52,951 bases of DNA from Rhodocyclaceae bacterium (GCA_028869135.1 JAGWTC010000018.1:1-52951); one strand, 5' to 3'; positions 1-8,505 are shown, counted from the first letter of the stretch. The notes: generated from the sequence alone by a model not told the origin. Program-made: numbers and translations.

Positions 1-66
1 ATCGAACAGTTGCTGCTCGACCGCATGGCGCAGGGCCCGAATTCCGGCAAGATGTCGAATGCATAA
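1..66 (+). CDS. 3' end of an unidentified gene (partial)
   Basis: An open frame enters from the left edge and ends at TAA 64-66, giving the last 21 residues of a protein (ending ...NSGKMSNA). Its stop overlaps the start of the following SerC-like gene by 8 nt, so the two are probably cotranscribed and translationally coupled. Too little is visible to name a family. A dehydrogenase partner of the aminotransferase would fit the context, but that is only a guess. Confidence 0.55.
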   Translation: MEQLLLDRMAQGPNSGKMSNA

Positions 67-1168
67 ACCGTCACAGGCCACGATGCACAACGAGCTCAAT
101 TTCTCCGGCGGTCCCGGCGCGTTGCCGGATACCGTGCTGCGCCAGGTTCAGGAAGCCATCCTTGCGGTTCCCGATGTCGGCCTGTCCATCATGGGCATCA
201 GCCACCGCTCGGACTGGTTCGCCTCGGTCATCGCCGAGCTCAAGTCGCAGCTGCGCGCGCTGATGGGCCTGTCCGACGACTATCGGCTCCTGTTCCTGCA
301 GGGCGGCGCCACGCAGCAGTTTTCCATGGTGCCGATGACGCTGCTGCACCACGCCCGCCATCCGGCGCAGTACCTGAAGACCGGCTACTGGAGCGGCAAG
401 TGCATCGCCGAAGCGCAGCTTTCCGGCCCCATCGAAACCATCTGGAGCGGCGCCGACGCGGGCTACGCGCGCCTGCCCACCGATGAGGAACTGAGCTTCT
501 CCCCGGACGCGCCCTACTTCCACTACGTGTCGAACGAGACGGTCGAAGGCCTGCAGTTCCATCGCATCGTCGGCCGCGACGACGTTCCGCGCGTCTGCGA
601 CATGTCGTCGGATTTTCTCTCCCGGCCGTGCGCCTTCGACCGCTTCGACCTGATCTACGCCCACGCCCAGAAGAACCTCGGCCCCGCCGGCGTCACCATC
701 GTCGCCTTGCGCGACAGCGTCCTGCGCAATGCGCCGGACAATCTGCCTGGCTTCCTGGATTACCGCAAGCAAATCGAAGCCGACTCGATTTTCAACACGC
801 CGCCCGTGTTCGCCATCTACGTCGTGCTGCTGACGGTGCGCTGGCTGCGCGATATCGGCGGGCTGGCGGCGATGGAAAAGATCAACAGCGCCAAGGCCGC
901 CCTGCTGTATCGGACGCTTGATGACAGCGACGGTTTCTACCGCTCGCGCATCGTCGGCGATGACCGCTCCATGATGAACGTCACCTTCAATCTGGCGACG
1001 CCCGATCTGGAACGGCAATTCCTGGCGGCGGCGCACGCCGCCGGCTTCTCGGGGCTGGAAGGCCATCGCAGCGTCGGCGGCATCCGCGCCTCGCTCTACA
1101 ACGGCATCACGCTGCCGGCCGTGGAAAAGTTGGCCAACTTCATGGACGACTTCCGCAAAGGCCGCTAA
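59..1168 (+). CDS. SerC-like class V aminotransferase (divergent paralogue)
   Basis: A PLP-dependent fold-type I aminotransferase of the phosphoserine aminotransferase family, 369 aa, with a second, canonical serC at 30352-31437 in the same window. The PLP lysine is K205 in AHAQKN. Other SerC landmarks are kept: NFSGGPG near the N-terminus, SHR at 48-50, GGATQQF for the cofactor phosphate, GYWS, CDMSSDF and the C-terminal GHRSVGGIRAS substrate-binding block. The enzyme therefore looks catalytically intact. ATG 59 overlaps the upstream stop by 8 nt; ATG 83 (MHNELNFSGG) is an equally possible start and is closer to the usual family N-terminus. Identity to the other SerC is clearly partial, so it may use a different phospho-amino acid or oxo acid; the sequence does not say which. 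Confidence 0.85.
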   Translation: MHKPSQATMHNELNFSGGPGALPDTVLRQVQEAILAVPDVGLSIMGISHRSDWFASVIAELKSQLRALMGLSDDYRLLFLQGGATQQFSMVPMTLLHHARHPAQYLKTGYWSGKCIAEAQLSGPIETIWSGADAGYARLPTDEELSFSPDAPYFHYVSNETVEGLQFHRIVGRDDVPRVCDMSSDFLSRPCAFDRFDLIYAHAQKNLGPAGVTIVALRDSVLRNAPDNLPGFLDYRKQIEADSIFNTPPVFAIYVVLLTVRWLRDIGGLAAMEKINSAKAALLYRTLDDSDGFYRSRIVGDDRSMMNVTFNLATPDLERQFLAAAHAAGFSGLEGHRSVGGIRASLYNGITLPAVEKLANFMDDFRKGR

Positions 1169-1205
1169 TCAGCGGGTAGCGGCCGGCGCACTACCGCCTC
1201 AACGC

Positions 1206-2462
1206 TCAGTCTTTGACGATTGCGCGTCGATGCAGGCCGCGGTCGAGCTGCCAGACCAGCAGCAGGCAGACCAGCGAGGTGCCTACCACCACATAGCCGA
1301 CCACGTCGAAGTGCTGCAGCCGGCCGTCGGCGCCTATCGCCACGATATGCCCGGCGATGACCGACGCCAGGCCGCCCGATAACTGCTGGATCGATGCGCT
1401 GATGGCGTTGAAGGAGCCGCGCTGGACCTGATCCGGCACCGCCGAAGCCAGCGCCTGGAACGGAATCATGCGCGAGAAGATCCCCACGAACAGCACGACG
1501 TTGACCACGACCACAAGCGCCAGCGGCGTGCGGTCCAGATGGGTGTAGAGCAGGACCATGACGATGGACAGCGCCGTGCCGAAGCAGAACACGCGGAACT
1601 TGCCGATCTTGTCGGCGGCCTTGCCGATCAGCGGCCCGACGAAGATGGTGGCAAGCCCGGTGAGCAAATAGACGGTCGGCAGGTGCTTCAGGTCGATGCC
1701 CAGATTGGCGACCAGGAAAGCGCTGCTGAAAGGCATCAGCATGAAGCCGCCGGTCGCGAGCAAGGTCACGGCCGCAAAGGCGACCAGATAGCGCGCATCC
1801 GTTACCGTGTGGAAGAGGTGCAGAAAGGCGCTGTGCTCCTGCGGGATCTTCAGATGATCGGCCACCGGCTGCATCTTCCACGCCACCACCAGACCGCCGA
1901 CCAGGCCCAGCGCCGCCATCGCCAGGAAAGGCACATGCCAGTTCCAGTTGTTCGAAAGGTAGAGCCCGGCCGGAATGCCCAGCACCTGGCTGGCGGCGAA
2001 CGCCGTCTGGATAAAGCCCATCACGCGACCGCGCATGTGCAGCGGAAACAGGTCGGTCGTGATGGCCAGCACGATGGAGCCGATCACGCCGCCGAACAGG
2101 CCGGTCACGATGCGCGCCGTCAGCAGGCTTTCAAAGGTCTGCGCCAGCCCGCACCACAGAGTGCCGAGAATGAAGCCGGTATAGAAGAAGAGCAGCAGCT
2201 TCTTGCGGTCGAAGCGGTCGGCAAAGCCGGCCGTCAGCAAGCCCGAAACGCCCGCGCTGAACGCATAGGCCGAGACCACCAGGCCGAACTGCGACGGCGC
2301 GATATTCATCGCCGGCATGATCACGGCGCCCAGCGGCGACATCAGCATGAAGTCGAGGACGACGGCGAACTGCAGGAAGGCCAGCATGCCGACCGCAGAT
2401 TTTTGATACGGAGAAAATTGGGTGGGGGTGATAGGCGCAGCAGAATCGGTTGCGGGGTTCAT
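1206..2462 (-). CDS. MFS transporter, DHA1/AraJ-like exporter
   Basis: Inner-membrane major facilitator of 418 aa with about 12 hydrophobic segments split by a central loop near residues 195-220 (QPVADHLKIPQEHSAF). The loop 2-3 signature is present at residues 79-88 (GFADRFDRKK), matching motif A of the drug:H+ antiporter group, and a short polar N-terminal tail precedes TM1. The gene is divergent from the PhyH-type dioxygenase and convergent with the SerC paralogue. Substrate is unknown. Proton-coupled efflux of a small molecule is the family expectation, not something seen here. Confidence 0.85.
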   Translation of the reverse strand: MNPATDSAAPITPTQFSPYQKSAVGMLAFLQFAVVLDFMLMSPLGAVIMPAMNIAPSQFGLVVSAYAFSAGVSGLLTAGFADRFDRKKLLLFFYTGFILGTLWCGLAQTFESLLTARIVTGLFGGVIGSIVLAITTDLFPLHMRGRVMGFIQTAFAASQVLGIPAGLYLSNNWNWHVPFLAMAALGLVGGLVVAWKMQPVADHLKIPQEHSAFLHLFHTVTDARYLVAFAAVTLLATGGFMLMPFSSAFLVANLGIDLKHLPTVYLLTGLATIFVGPLIGKAADKIGKFRVFCFGTALSIVMVLLYTHLDRTPLALVVVVNVVLFVGIFSRMIPFQALASAVPDQVQRGSFNAISASIQQLSGGLASVIAGHIVAIGADGRLQHFDVVGYVVVGTSLVCLLLVWQLDRGLHRRAIVKD

Positions 2463-2531
2463 GTTTTCCAGTCGCTATGAATGCCTTGTAATGATACCTG
2501 GGGCATATTTCACATCGTCGCTACCCAAGCC

Positions 2532-2550
2532 ATCGCTGGGCGGCAGCGAT
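2532..2550. repeat. Inverted repeat upstream of the PhyH-like gene
   Basis: Perfect 7-bp arms ATCGCTG (2532-2538) and CAGCGAT (2544-2550) flank a 5-base loop, 19 bp before the ATG at 2569 and within the divergent intergenic region shared with the MFS gene. It could be a repressor operator or a 5'-leader hairpin. No T-tract follows, so it is not an intrinsic terminator. Confidence 0.5.
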
Positions 2551-2568
2551 ATCGAGTAAGCTCGCTGC

Positions 2569-3336
2569 ATGTCTGCATTCCTCTCTCCCGCGCAAGTGCG
2601 GCAGTTCCGTCAGGACGGTTATCTCGTATTGCCCGGCATGCTTTCGCCCGAGTCTTGCGCGCATCTCCGCAGCGTCGTGCAGGAGCATCTGCGCCGCGCC
2701 GTTCCTCCGCTGGAATACGAAGCCGAAGTCGGCTATCCCGGCGCGCCCAGCTCGCTCGATGCGCCGGGCGGCCGCACCGTGCGCCGCCTGCAAGGCGCCT
2801 GGCAGCGCGACGACGCGCTGCGCGCCTGGGCCGAAGATCCGCGCATCGTCACCTGCATCGAACAACTGACCGAAGAGCCCGTCGCGTTGACGCTGGCGCA
2901 TCACAACTGCGTGATGACCAAGCACCCGCGCTACGGCACCGCCACCGGCTGGCATCGCGACATCCGCTACTGGCGCTTCGCGCGCAACGAACTCGTGACC
3001 GTCTGGCTGGCGCTGGGCGACGAACATCCCGAAAACGGCGCATTGAAAGTCATCCCCGGCTCGCACCGCTTCGACATCAAGCCCGAACAACTCGACGCGC
3101 TCGACTTCCTGCGTCCCGATGCGCCGGAGAACGCGCCGCTTTTCGCGCAGGGCTTTACGCCCTCACTGCGCGCCGGCGACGCCCTGCTTTTCCATAGCGG
3201 CCTGTTCCATGCCGCCGGGCCCAACCTCGCCGACGAAGTCAAAATGTCGGTGGCCTTCGCCTATCGCGGCCGCAGCAACCTGCCGCTGGCTGGCAGCCGT
3301 TCGGCGGCCGGCGGCGACGTGCTGCTGGGCGACTAA
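2569..3336 (+). CDS. Phytanoyl-CoA dioxygenase (PhyH) family protein
   Basis: Predicted Fe(II)/2-oxoglutarate-dependent oxygenase of 255 aa with a double-stranded beta-helix. The metal triad is visible: HxD at H129/D131 (GWHRD) and the distal histidine at H214 in LFHAAGPN, the position of the PhyH HGSGPN motif. KVIPGSH at about 160-166 is also typical of the family. It is cytosolic, with no signal peptide. It is a stand-alone gene facing an MFS exporter, so hydroxylation of an exported or imported small molecule is possible but unsupported. Substrate cannot be assigned because the family covers phytanoyl-CoA, ectoine, halogenated compounds and many natural products. Confidence 0.85.
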   Translation: MSAFLSPAQVRQFRQDGYLVLPGMLSPESCAHLRSVVQEHLRRAVPPLEYEAEVGYPGAPSSLDAPGGRTVRRLQGAWQRDDALRAWAEDPRIVTCIEQLTEEPVALTLAHHNCVMTKHPRYGTATGWHRDIRYWRFARNELVTVWLALGDEHPENGALKVIPGSHRFDIKPEQLDALDFLRPDAPENAPLFAQGFTPSLRAGDALLFHSGLFHAAGPNLADEVKMSVAFAYRGRSNLPLAGSRSAAGGDVLLGD

Positions 3337-3341
3337 AACAA

Positions 3342-3370
3342 AGGGCGGCCTCCTGCGCGGCGGCCGCCCT
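3342..3370. terminator. Bidirectional terminator between the PhyH-like gene and selD
   Basis: GC-rich stem AGGGCGGCC (3342-3350) pairs with GGCCGCCCT (3362-3370) across an 11-base loop, located between two convergent stop codons. AAC-AAA lies on the left and CTCTT on the right, so the U-tract is weak in both directions. Position and stem strength are the main evidence. Confidence 0.55.
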
Positions 3371-3386
3371 CTTGCATGACTGAACC

Positions 3387-4433
3387 CTAGGCGACGACGC
3401 CGACGCGCGGCTCGCCCGCCTGCAGCTCGCCCACCACGCAGGCAGCGGCAAAGCCCTGCGCATGGAACAAGGCCAGCACCTCATCCACGCTGTCCGGCGC
3501 AACGGCCGCGAGCAGGCCGCCGCTGGTTTGCGCGTCCGCCATGACGCGGCGCTGCCACTCGGGCACGGCGGCATCGAAAGCAACAGCGTCGCCGAAGCTG
3601 GCCAGATTGCGGCCGATGGCGCCGGGGCCGATGCCCTGCTTGGCGAACTCGACGGCCGCCGGCAACAGCGGCAGACGGCCGGCCTCGATGCGCGCCGACA
3701 ACCCCGAGCCGCGACAGATTTCGAGCAGGTGGCCGAGCAGGCCGAAGCCGGTGACGTCGGTCAGCGCATGCACCGCATCCAGCGCGCCGAGCGCGGTGCC
3801 GACGGTATTGAGCTGCGTCGTCGTGTCGATCAGCTGGCGATAGGCTTCCGCGTCCAGCTTGCCGGCCTTCATGGTGCTGCCGAGGATGCCCACGCCCAGC
3901 GGCTTGCCCAGCACCAGCACATCGCCGGCGCGCGCTGCGCTGTTCTTCTTCACGCGCTGCGGATGCACCAGCCCCAGCGCCACCAGGCCGTAGATCGGCT
4001 CGGGCGCGTCGATGGTGTGCCCGCCGGCGAGCGGAATGCCGGCCACCGCGCAGACGCTGGCGCCGCCTTCCATGATTTTCTGGATCGCTGCTATCGGCAG
4101 CGTGTTCACCGGCATGCCGACAATCGCGAGCGCCAGGATGGGCTTGCCGCCCATGGCGTAAATATCGGAAATCGCATTGGTCGCGGCGATACGGCCGAAG
4201 TCGAAGGGATCGTCGACGATGGGCATGAAGAAGTCCGTGGTCGCCACGATGGCCTGCTCATCGTTGAGGCGATAGACGGCCGCGTCGTCGGCCGTCTCAT
4301 GGCCGACCAGCAGATCGGGAAAGAGCTGCGCCTGCGGCAGCGTCTTCAGCATTTCCGCCAGCACGGCCGGCGCGATTTTGCAGCCGCAGCCGCCGCCGTG
4401 GGACAATTGCGTTAATCGGATTGCTTCGCTCAT
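3387..4433 (-). CDS. selD: Selenide, water dikinase
   Basis: Makes selenophosphate from selenide and ATP, the selenium donor for tRNA 2-selenouridine and for selenocysteine. The start is ATG 4433 (MSEAIRLTQLSHGG), aligning with the E. coli protein and giving 348 aa; a longer upstream frame has no family similarity. The active-site motif GGGCGCK carries Cys16 where some homologues use selenocysteine, followed by Lys19. The AIRS-like ATP-binding core follows, including DVTGFGLLGH and the DAQTSGGLL block near the C-terminus. It is divergent from mnmH, with start codons only 55 bp apart, so the two selenium genes probably share a control region. No selA, selB or selC lies in the window. Confidence 0.95.
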   Translation of the reverse strand: MSEAIRLTQLSHGGGCGCKIAPAVLAEMLKTLPQAQLFPDLLVGHETADDAAVYRLNDEQAIVATTDFFMPIVDDPFDFGRIAATNAISDIYAMGGKPILALAIVGMPVNTLPIAAIQKIMEGGASVCAVAGIPLAGGHTIDAPEPIYGLVALGLVHPQRVKKNSAARAGDVLVLGKPLGVGILGSTMKAGKLDAEAYRQLIDTTTQLNTVGTALGALDAVHALTDVTGFGLLGHLLEICRGSGLSARIEAGRLPLLPAAVEFAKQGIGPGAIGRNLASFGDAVAFDAAVPEWQRRVMADAQTSGGLLAAVAPDSVDEVLALFHAQGFAAACVVGELQAGEPRVGVVA

Positions 4434-4488
4434 TGTGGGCACCCTTGAAGACGATCTCCGCATTATCTCACTCCAAAGAAGAACAGCC
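4434..4488. promoter_or_regulatory. Short divergent control region of selD and mnmH
   Basis: Only 55 bp separates ATG 4433 of selD (minus) from the preferred TTG 4489 of mnmH (plus), so promoters for both genes must overlap here or inside the coding ends. No convincing -35/-10 pair could be picked. An alternative GTG start for mnmH at 4435 would leave almost no spacer at all. Confidence 0.45.
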
Positions 4489-5532
4489 TTGTCCCACCAA
4501 CTCGCACAACTCGCCGACATCGCCAATTTCGACGAAGTCATCGACGTGCGCACGCCGCTCGAATTCGCCGACGATCACATCCCCGGCGCCATCAACGCGC
4601 CCGTGCTCTCCAACGAGGAGCGCGTCGTCGTCGGCACCCTGTACAAGGACAATCCCTTCGAAGCCACACGCTACGGCGCGGCGCTGGTGGCGCAGAACAT
4701 CGCGCATCATCTGCAAACCACCTTCGCCGACCGCCCGCGCGGCTGGCGGCCCATGATCTATTGCTGGCGCGGCGGCAAGCGCTCCGGCTCGATGACGACG
4801 TGGTTCAACCTGATCGGCTGGAAGGCGCGGCAGCTCGACGGCGGCTACAAGACCTACCGTACCCATGTGCTGGAAGCGCTGACCACCCAGCCGGCGCGCT
4901 TTCAGTACCGCGTGCTGTGCGGCCTCACCGGCAGCGGCAAAACGCGCCTGTTGCAGGCGCTGGGCAGAAGCGGCGCGCAGATCATCGACCTCGAAGGCCT
5001 GGCCCGGCATCGCGGCTCACTGCTCGGCGCCCTGCCCGGCGAAGCGCAGCCCAGCCAGAAAGGCTTTGAAAGCGCCCTGTTCACGGCCCTCGAGCGCCTC
5101 GACCCGGCGCAACCGGTGTTCGTCGAATCGGAAAGCCAGAAGATCGGCCGCCTCAGTCTGCCGCGCGCGCTGATGCAGGCGATGAGCGCCGCACCCTGCA
5201 TCCGCGTCGAAGCCAGCCTCGAAGACCGCATCGAATTCCTCTGCGAAGACTACGCCGCGCTGTTCGACGCACCCGAGCAGTTCAAGGACAACCTCGCCCG
5301 CCTCACCCCCGTGGTCGGCAAGCAGACCGTCGCCCACTGGTTCGAACTCATCGCCGCCGGCGCCAAGCCCGAACTCTTCCGCGAACTCATCGAACGCCAC
5401 TACGACCCCGCCTACAAGAGCAGCAGCCACGGGCTTTATCCGAATCAGGCCAAGGCACTGCCGTTTGCATTCAATCCGAATGCGGTGGCGCTGGAGGACG
5501 AGGCGAAGCGGTTATTAGCTATGCTGAACTAG
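4489..5532 (+). CDS. mnmH: tRNA 2-selenouridine synthase
   Basis: Also called SelU/YbbB. It replaces sulfur by selenium at the wobble 2-thiouridine of Lys, Glu and Gln tRNAs, via a geranylated intermediate, using selenophosphate from SelD. The N-terminal rhodanese domain carries the catalytic Cys92 in YCWRGGKRSG, and a P-loop domain follows with Walker A GLTGSGKT at 145-152. I prefer TTG 4489 as start (S-H-Q-L-A-Q-L...), preceded by AAAGAAGAA as a weak ribosome site, giving 347 aa. GTG 4435 is an in-frame alternative. Pairing with selD means selenium is at least used for tRNA modification; whether selenoproteins are made cannot be told from this window. Confidence 0.93.
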   Translation: MSHQLAQLADIANFDEVIDVRTPLEFADDHIPGAINAPVLSNEERVVVGTLYKDNPFEATRYGAALVAQNIAHHLQTTFADRPRGWRPMIYCWRGGKRSGSMTTWFNLIGWKARQLDGGYKTYRTHVLEALTTQPARFQYRVLCGLTGSGKTRLLQALGRSGAQIIDLEGLARHRGSLLGALPGEAQPSQKGFESALFTALERLDPAQPVFVESESQKIGRLSLPRALMQAMSAAPCIRVEASLEDRIEFLCEDYAALFDAPEQFKDNLARLTPVVGKQTVAHWFELIAAGAKPELFRELIERHYDPAYKSSSHGLYPNQAKALPFAFNPNAVALEDEAKRLLAMLN

Positions 5533-5644
5533 TCCGCTAAAAGCACGGCTTACCCCCACAGCATGCCCCCCATTTGAATCACGCTTACAAGGCTAAATAT
5601 GTAATACATCAGGAATGACATCTGAATAAATCAGCTTTGGATGC

Positions 5645-5671
5645 AAAAAATCCCGCACAAGCGGGATTTTT
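5645..5671. terminator. Bidirectional intrinsic terminator between mnmH and rmuC
   Basis: Symmetric hairpin with stem ATCCCGC / GCGGGAT around an ACAA loop, preceded by an A-run and followed by TTTTT. It sits between two convergent genes and can end transcription from both. The flanking stretch 5533-5640 is AT-richer than its surroundings and holds no convincing gene. Confidence 0.9.
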
Positions 5672-5694
5672 CTATTCCGAGATATTTTTATCTT

Positions 5695-7092
5695 TTAGTC
5701 CTTAATCGAAATCACCTTAGCCTCACGCGGCAGTGATTCGATCTGGTTCAGCTCCTTCAGCTCCTTGCCTTCATTGCCCACGCCCAGCTCCCTGAACTTG
5801 CGGGCAGTGACGAAGAGGCGGCTTTCCAGTGAGTTGACCGAGCGATTGTAGGCCTTGACGGAGTTGTCGATGTGCTTGCCGACGTCGCCCCAGGCATCGG
5901 CAACCACGCACAGGCGTTCGAACAGTTCCTTGCCCAGCGCGCTGATCTTCTGTGCGTTCTCGGCCAGGGCTTCCTGCTTCCATCCATAGGCGACCGCTTT
6001 CAACACGGCGATGAGCGTGGTCGGGGTGGCGAGGATGACCTTCTGTTCGACGCCGTATTCGATGAGCGTGGGGTCGGCTTCGAGGGCGGCGCTGTAGAAG
6101 GCTTCGCCCGGCAGGAAGAGGACGACGAATTCCGGCGAGGGCTGAAACTGTTCCCAGTAGGCTTTCTGGCCCAGCATCTTCAAGTGGTCCTTGACCTGAC
6201 GTGCGTGCGTTTGCATGTGCAGGCGGGCTTGATCCGGGTCTTGCGCTTCGAGCGCTTCAAGGTAGCCGGCAAGCGGCGCCTTGGCATCGACCACTACATT
6301 TTTACCCCCAGGTAAACGAACGATCATGTCGGGGCGCAGGCGGCCCTCTTCGGTGTTGGTGTTTTCCTGTTCGAAGAAATCGCAGTGATCGACCATGCCG
6401 GCCATCTCGGCCACGCGCTTGAGCTGCACTTCACCCCAGCGGCCGCGCGTTTGCGGTGCGCGCAGGGCCTTGACCAGATTGGCGGTCTCGCTGCGCAGCC
6501 CGCCCTGGGCTTCGGCCAGCATGCGGATCTGTTCGTTAAGGCTGCTTTGCGTGGCGACGCGGCTTTGCTCGGCGCCCTGGATTTGCAGGTCGATCTTTTC
6601 CAGCGAGGATTTGATCGGCGTGAGCAGTTCGTTGATGGCCTGCTGGCGCTTGTCGAGATCGCCCTTGGCGCCTTCGTTGAAGGTGGCGAGCGTGGCTTGC
6701 GCGAGATCGAGGAAGGATTTGTTGTTGCTCTGCAGCGCCTCGGCCGACAGGGCCTGGAAGCGGGTGATCATTTCCTGGCTGATCTTTTCGGCGGCGAGCA
6801 GTTTTTCGGCGGCGGCGGCGCGTTCGGCTTCGAGCGAGGCGTGCAGCGTTTCGGCGCGGCTGCGCAGATCGCCCAACTGCTGCTCTTGCGCGCCGAGACG
6901 GCCGCGCAGTTCGGCCAACTCGGCTTCGCGCAGCGACGCCCGCTCGGCCAGCGTGGCGCGTTCGGCCAGCGTGGCGGATTCGCCTTCGAGGCGGCCGCGC
7001 TCTTGCGCGTCGGCAATGCGGCTGCGCAGCAGCACGGCGGTGATGCCGGCGCCAACGACGAGGCCGGCGATGAGTGCAATCAGAAGTTCCAT
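5695..7092 (-). CDS. rmuC: DNA recombination protein RmuC
   Basis: RmuC-family protein of 465 aa, linked in E. coli to limiting inversions at short repeats. One N-terminal membrane helix (residues about 3-22) anchors a long coiled coil (about 25-200) rich in E/R/A heptads. It is followed by the conserved core: RGRWGE at 216-221 and a restriction-endonuclease-like block RPDMIVRLPGG ... VVVDAKAP at about 253-273 whose D/E-x-K spacing resembles PD-(D/E)xK nucleases. Length matches the family. Its start lies 4 bp after the stop of the small exported protein upstream, so the two form an operon. Confidence 0.93.
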   Translation of the reverse strand: MELLIALIAGLVVGAGITAVLLRSRIADAQERGRLEGESATLAERATLAERASLREAELAELRGRLGAQEQQLGDLRSRAETLHASLEAERAAAAEKLLAAEKISQEMITRFQALSAEALQSNNKSFLDLAQATLATFNEGAKGDLDKRQQAINELLTPIKSSLEKIDLQIQGAEQSRVATQSSLNEQIRMLAEAQGGLRSETANLVKALRAPQTRGRWGEVQLKRVAEMAGMVDHCDFFEQENTNTEEGRLRPDMIVRLPGGKNVVVDAKAPLAGYLEALEAQDPDQARLHMQTHARQVKDHLKMLGQKAYWEQFQPSPEFVVLFLPGEAFYSAALEADPTLIEYGVEQKVILATPTTLIAVLKAVAYGWKQEALAENAQKISALGKELFERLCVVADAWGDVGKHIDNSVKAYNRSVNSLESRLFVTARKFRELGVGNEGKELKELNQIESLPREAKVISIKD

Positions 7093-7096
7093 GGTC

Positions 7097-7450
7097 TTAA
7101 TCCGTCTGTCGCAGCGCGCCCGAATCGAAGGGCGAGCCGCTGCTATGTGTCTGAAGCGCGTAGTTCACGAGGCCGCTGTTTTGCAGATGCGCGGCGCGCA
7201 TGATTTCCTTCTCGATGCACTGCCGCTCCTTCTCCAGCGCCTGATAGTCGGCCTGCACGCGGGCCTTGCTTTCGGGGCTGGCGAATGCGCCCTCCAGCCT
7301 TTTGATCAGCGCCCGCTGCTCGCTGCGGATTTCGGTCATGCGATCGAACAGCGGTTGCAGGCCGGTTTCCATCGGCTGGAACGACTGGGTGGCCGACGCC
7401 GCAAGCGGCATGGCGAGCGAGAGGAGCAAGGCGAGGTGGCAGGCGCGCAT
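7097..7450 (-). CDS. Small exported protein of unknown function
   Basis: 117 aa from ATG 7450, with a signal peptide (MRACHLALLLSLAMPLAASA, then TQ), followed by a mostly helical, charged segment containing about 60 residues of coiled-coil character (RMTEIRSEQRALIKRLEG ... YQALEKERQCIEKEIM). One cysteine is present in the mature part. I do not recognise a named family. A longer in-frame start at 7501 would put 17 residues in front of the signal peptide and is unlikely. It ends 4 bp before rmuC, so it is probably cotranscribed with it; a periplasmic role is inferred only from the signal peptide. Confidence 0.7.
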   Translation of the reverse strand: MRACHLALLLSLAMPLAASATQSFQPMETGLQPLFDRMTEIRSEQRALIKRLEGAFASPESKARVQADYQALEKERQCIEKEIMRAAHLQNSGLVNYALQTHSSGSPFDSGALRQTD

Positions 7451-7532
7451 AGGAGTGACCCCCGATTTTGAAGCGTCAATGATGCCGCATCTGAGGCCCA
7501 CAGGGTGAGCCCGCCAGCGACGATTTCCCGTC

Positions 7533-8492
7533 TTATTTCGGTGGGCAGGTCTCGTCGCCGACGGCGGCGGGCATGACTTCCTTCATGAGGTCGATGAAGA
7601 GCCGCAGCCGCGCCGGGTAGTGGCGGGCGTAGGGGTAGATCACGGACACGGGCAGCGAGGAGGCGCGCCACTCGGGCAGCAGCTCGACGAGGCGGCCGCT
7701 CTTGATGTGGTCGCGCACCATCCAGGCGGAGACGATGCAGGCGCCCATGCCTTCGAGCGCGGCGTTGCAGATGGCGTGGAGATTGTCGGTGATCATGCGC
7801 GGCTGGATGGCGACGTCGATCTTTTCGCCGCTGCCTGCGTGCTGCAGGCTGATCTGGCGGCGGTAGAACAGCGAAATGGCGAGCCAGGGCAAGGCGGCGA
7901 GGTCGCGCGGATGCTCGATCCCGGGCATGCCTTCGAGCACCGAGGGCGTGGCGACCATGATGCGCGGCACTTCGGCGAGCTTGATGGCGACCAGCGAGGA
8001 GTCGGTGACTTCGCCGACCTGGATGGCGCAGTCGATGCCCTGCGAGACGTAGTCGGTGGCGCGCTCGTGCAGCAGCCAGTCGACGCTGATGCGCGGATGG
8101 CGGCGCAGGAATTCGGTGAGCGGGCCGATCAGTTGCACCTGGCCGAAGGCATGCGGCACCACCACGCGCAGCGAACCGCTGGCCTCGACGCCGGCGCCGC
8201 GCAAATCGGACTCGAAAGCCTCCCAGCCGGAGAGCAGCTCCTTGGCGCGCTCGAAGCAGCGCTCGCCGTCCTCGGTGAGCTTCATGGCATGGGTGGAGCG
8301 CTGCAGCAGCCGCACGCCCAGCGTGCGTTCGAGCTGCTGCAGGCGGCGGCTGATGGTGGGCTGGGTCGTGCCCATCTGCGCCGCGGCGGCGGACAGGCTG
8401 CCCGCCTGGACGATGCGCACGAAGGTCTGGATCAGCTCGATGCGGTCGGAATTGGCGGCGGCGGTAGTTGCGGCAAAGGCATCTTCTTTCAT
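7533..8492 (-). CDS. LysR-family transcriptional regulator
   Basis: Typical LTTR of about 319 aa: N-terminal winged HTH (DRIELIQTFVRIVQAGSLSA through TQPTISRRLQQLE) and a periplasmic-binding-protein-like effector domain. The N-terminal helix layout RIELIQTF...GSLSAAA resembles the CrgA/DmlR-type subgroup. Start is ATG 8492, or ATG 8498 two codons earlier; neither has a Shine-Dalgarno sequence. The gene is divergent from the MFS transporter at 8588, and a perfect ATAC-N7-GTAT operator overlaps the start codon, so autorepression plus control of the transporter is likely. The effector is unknown. Confidence 0.9.
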   Translation of the reverse strand: MKEDAFAATTAAANSDRIELIQTFVRIVQAGSLSAAAAQMGTTQPTISRRLQQLERTLGVRLLQRSTHAMKLTEDGERCFERAKELLSGWEAFESDLRGAGVEASGSLRVVVPHAFGQVQLIGPLTEFLRRHPRISVDWLLHERATDYVSQGIDCAIQVGEVTDSSLVAIKLAEVPRIMVATPSVLEGMPGIEHPRDLAALPWLAISLFYRRQISLQHAGSGEKIDVAIQPRMITDNLHAICNAALEGMGACIVSAWMVRDHIKSGRLVELLPEWRASSLPVSVIYPYARHYPARLRLFIDLMKEVMPAAVGDETCPPK

Positions 8493-8505
8493 ACGCATAG
8501 CGTAT
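8491..8505. promoter_or_regulatory. LysR-type operator, ATAC-N7-GTAT
   Basis: The sequence ATACGCATAGCGTAT is a perfect dyad (6-bp arms, 3-bp centre) and matches the ATAC-N7-GTAT recognition box described for BenM/CatM-type LTTRs. It covers the start codon of the LysR gene and lies 82 bp upstream of the ATG of the divergent MFS gene, a typical distance for activation of the divergent promoter. On the minus strand TGTTATACG overlaps it as an extended -10 candidate, which would make the regulator message nearly leaderless. Confidence 0.7.

Noticed and set aside
4378-4488. Longer mnmH start overlapping selD
   Set aside because: The extra residues are antisense to the selD start and do not resemble the rhodanese domain, which begins after TTG 4489.
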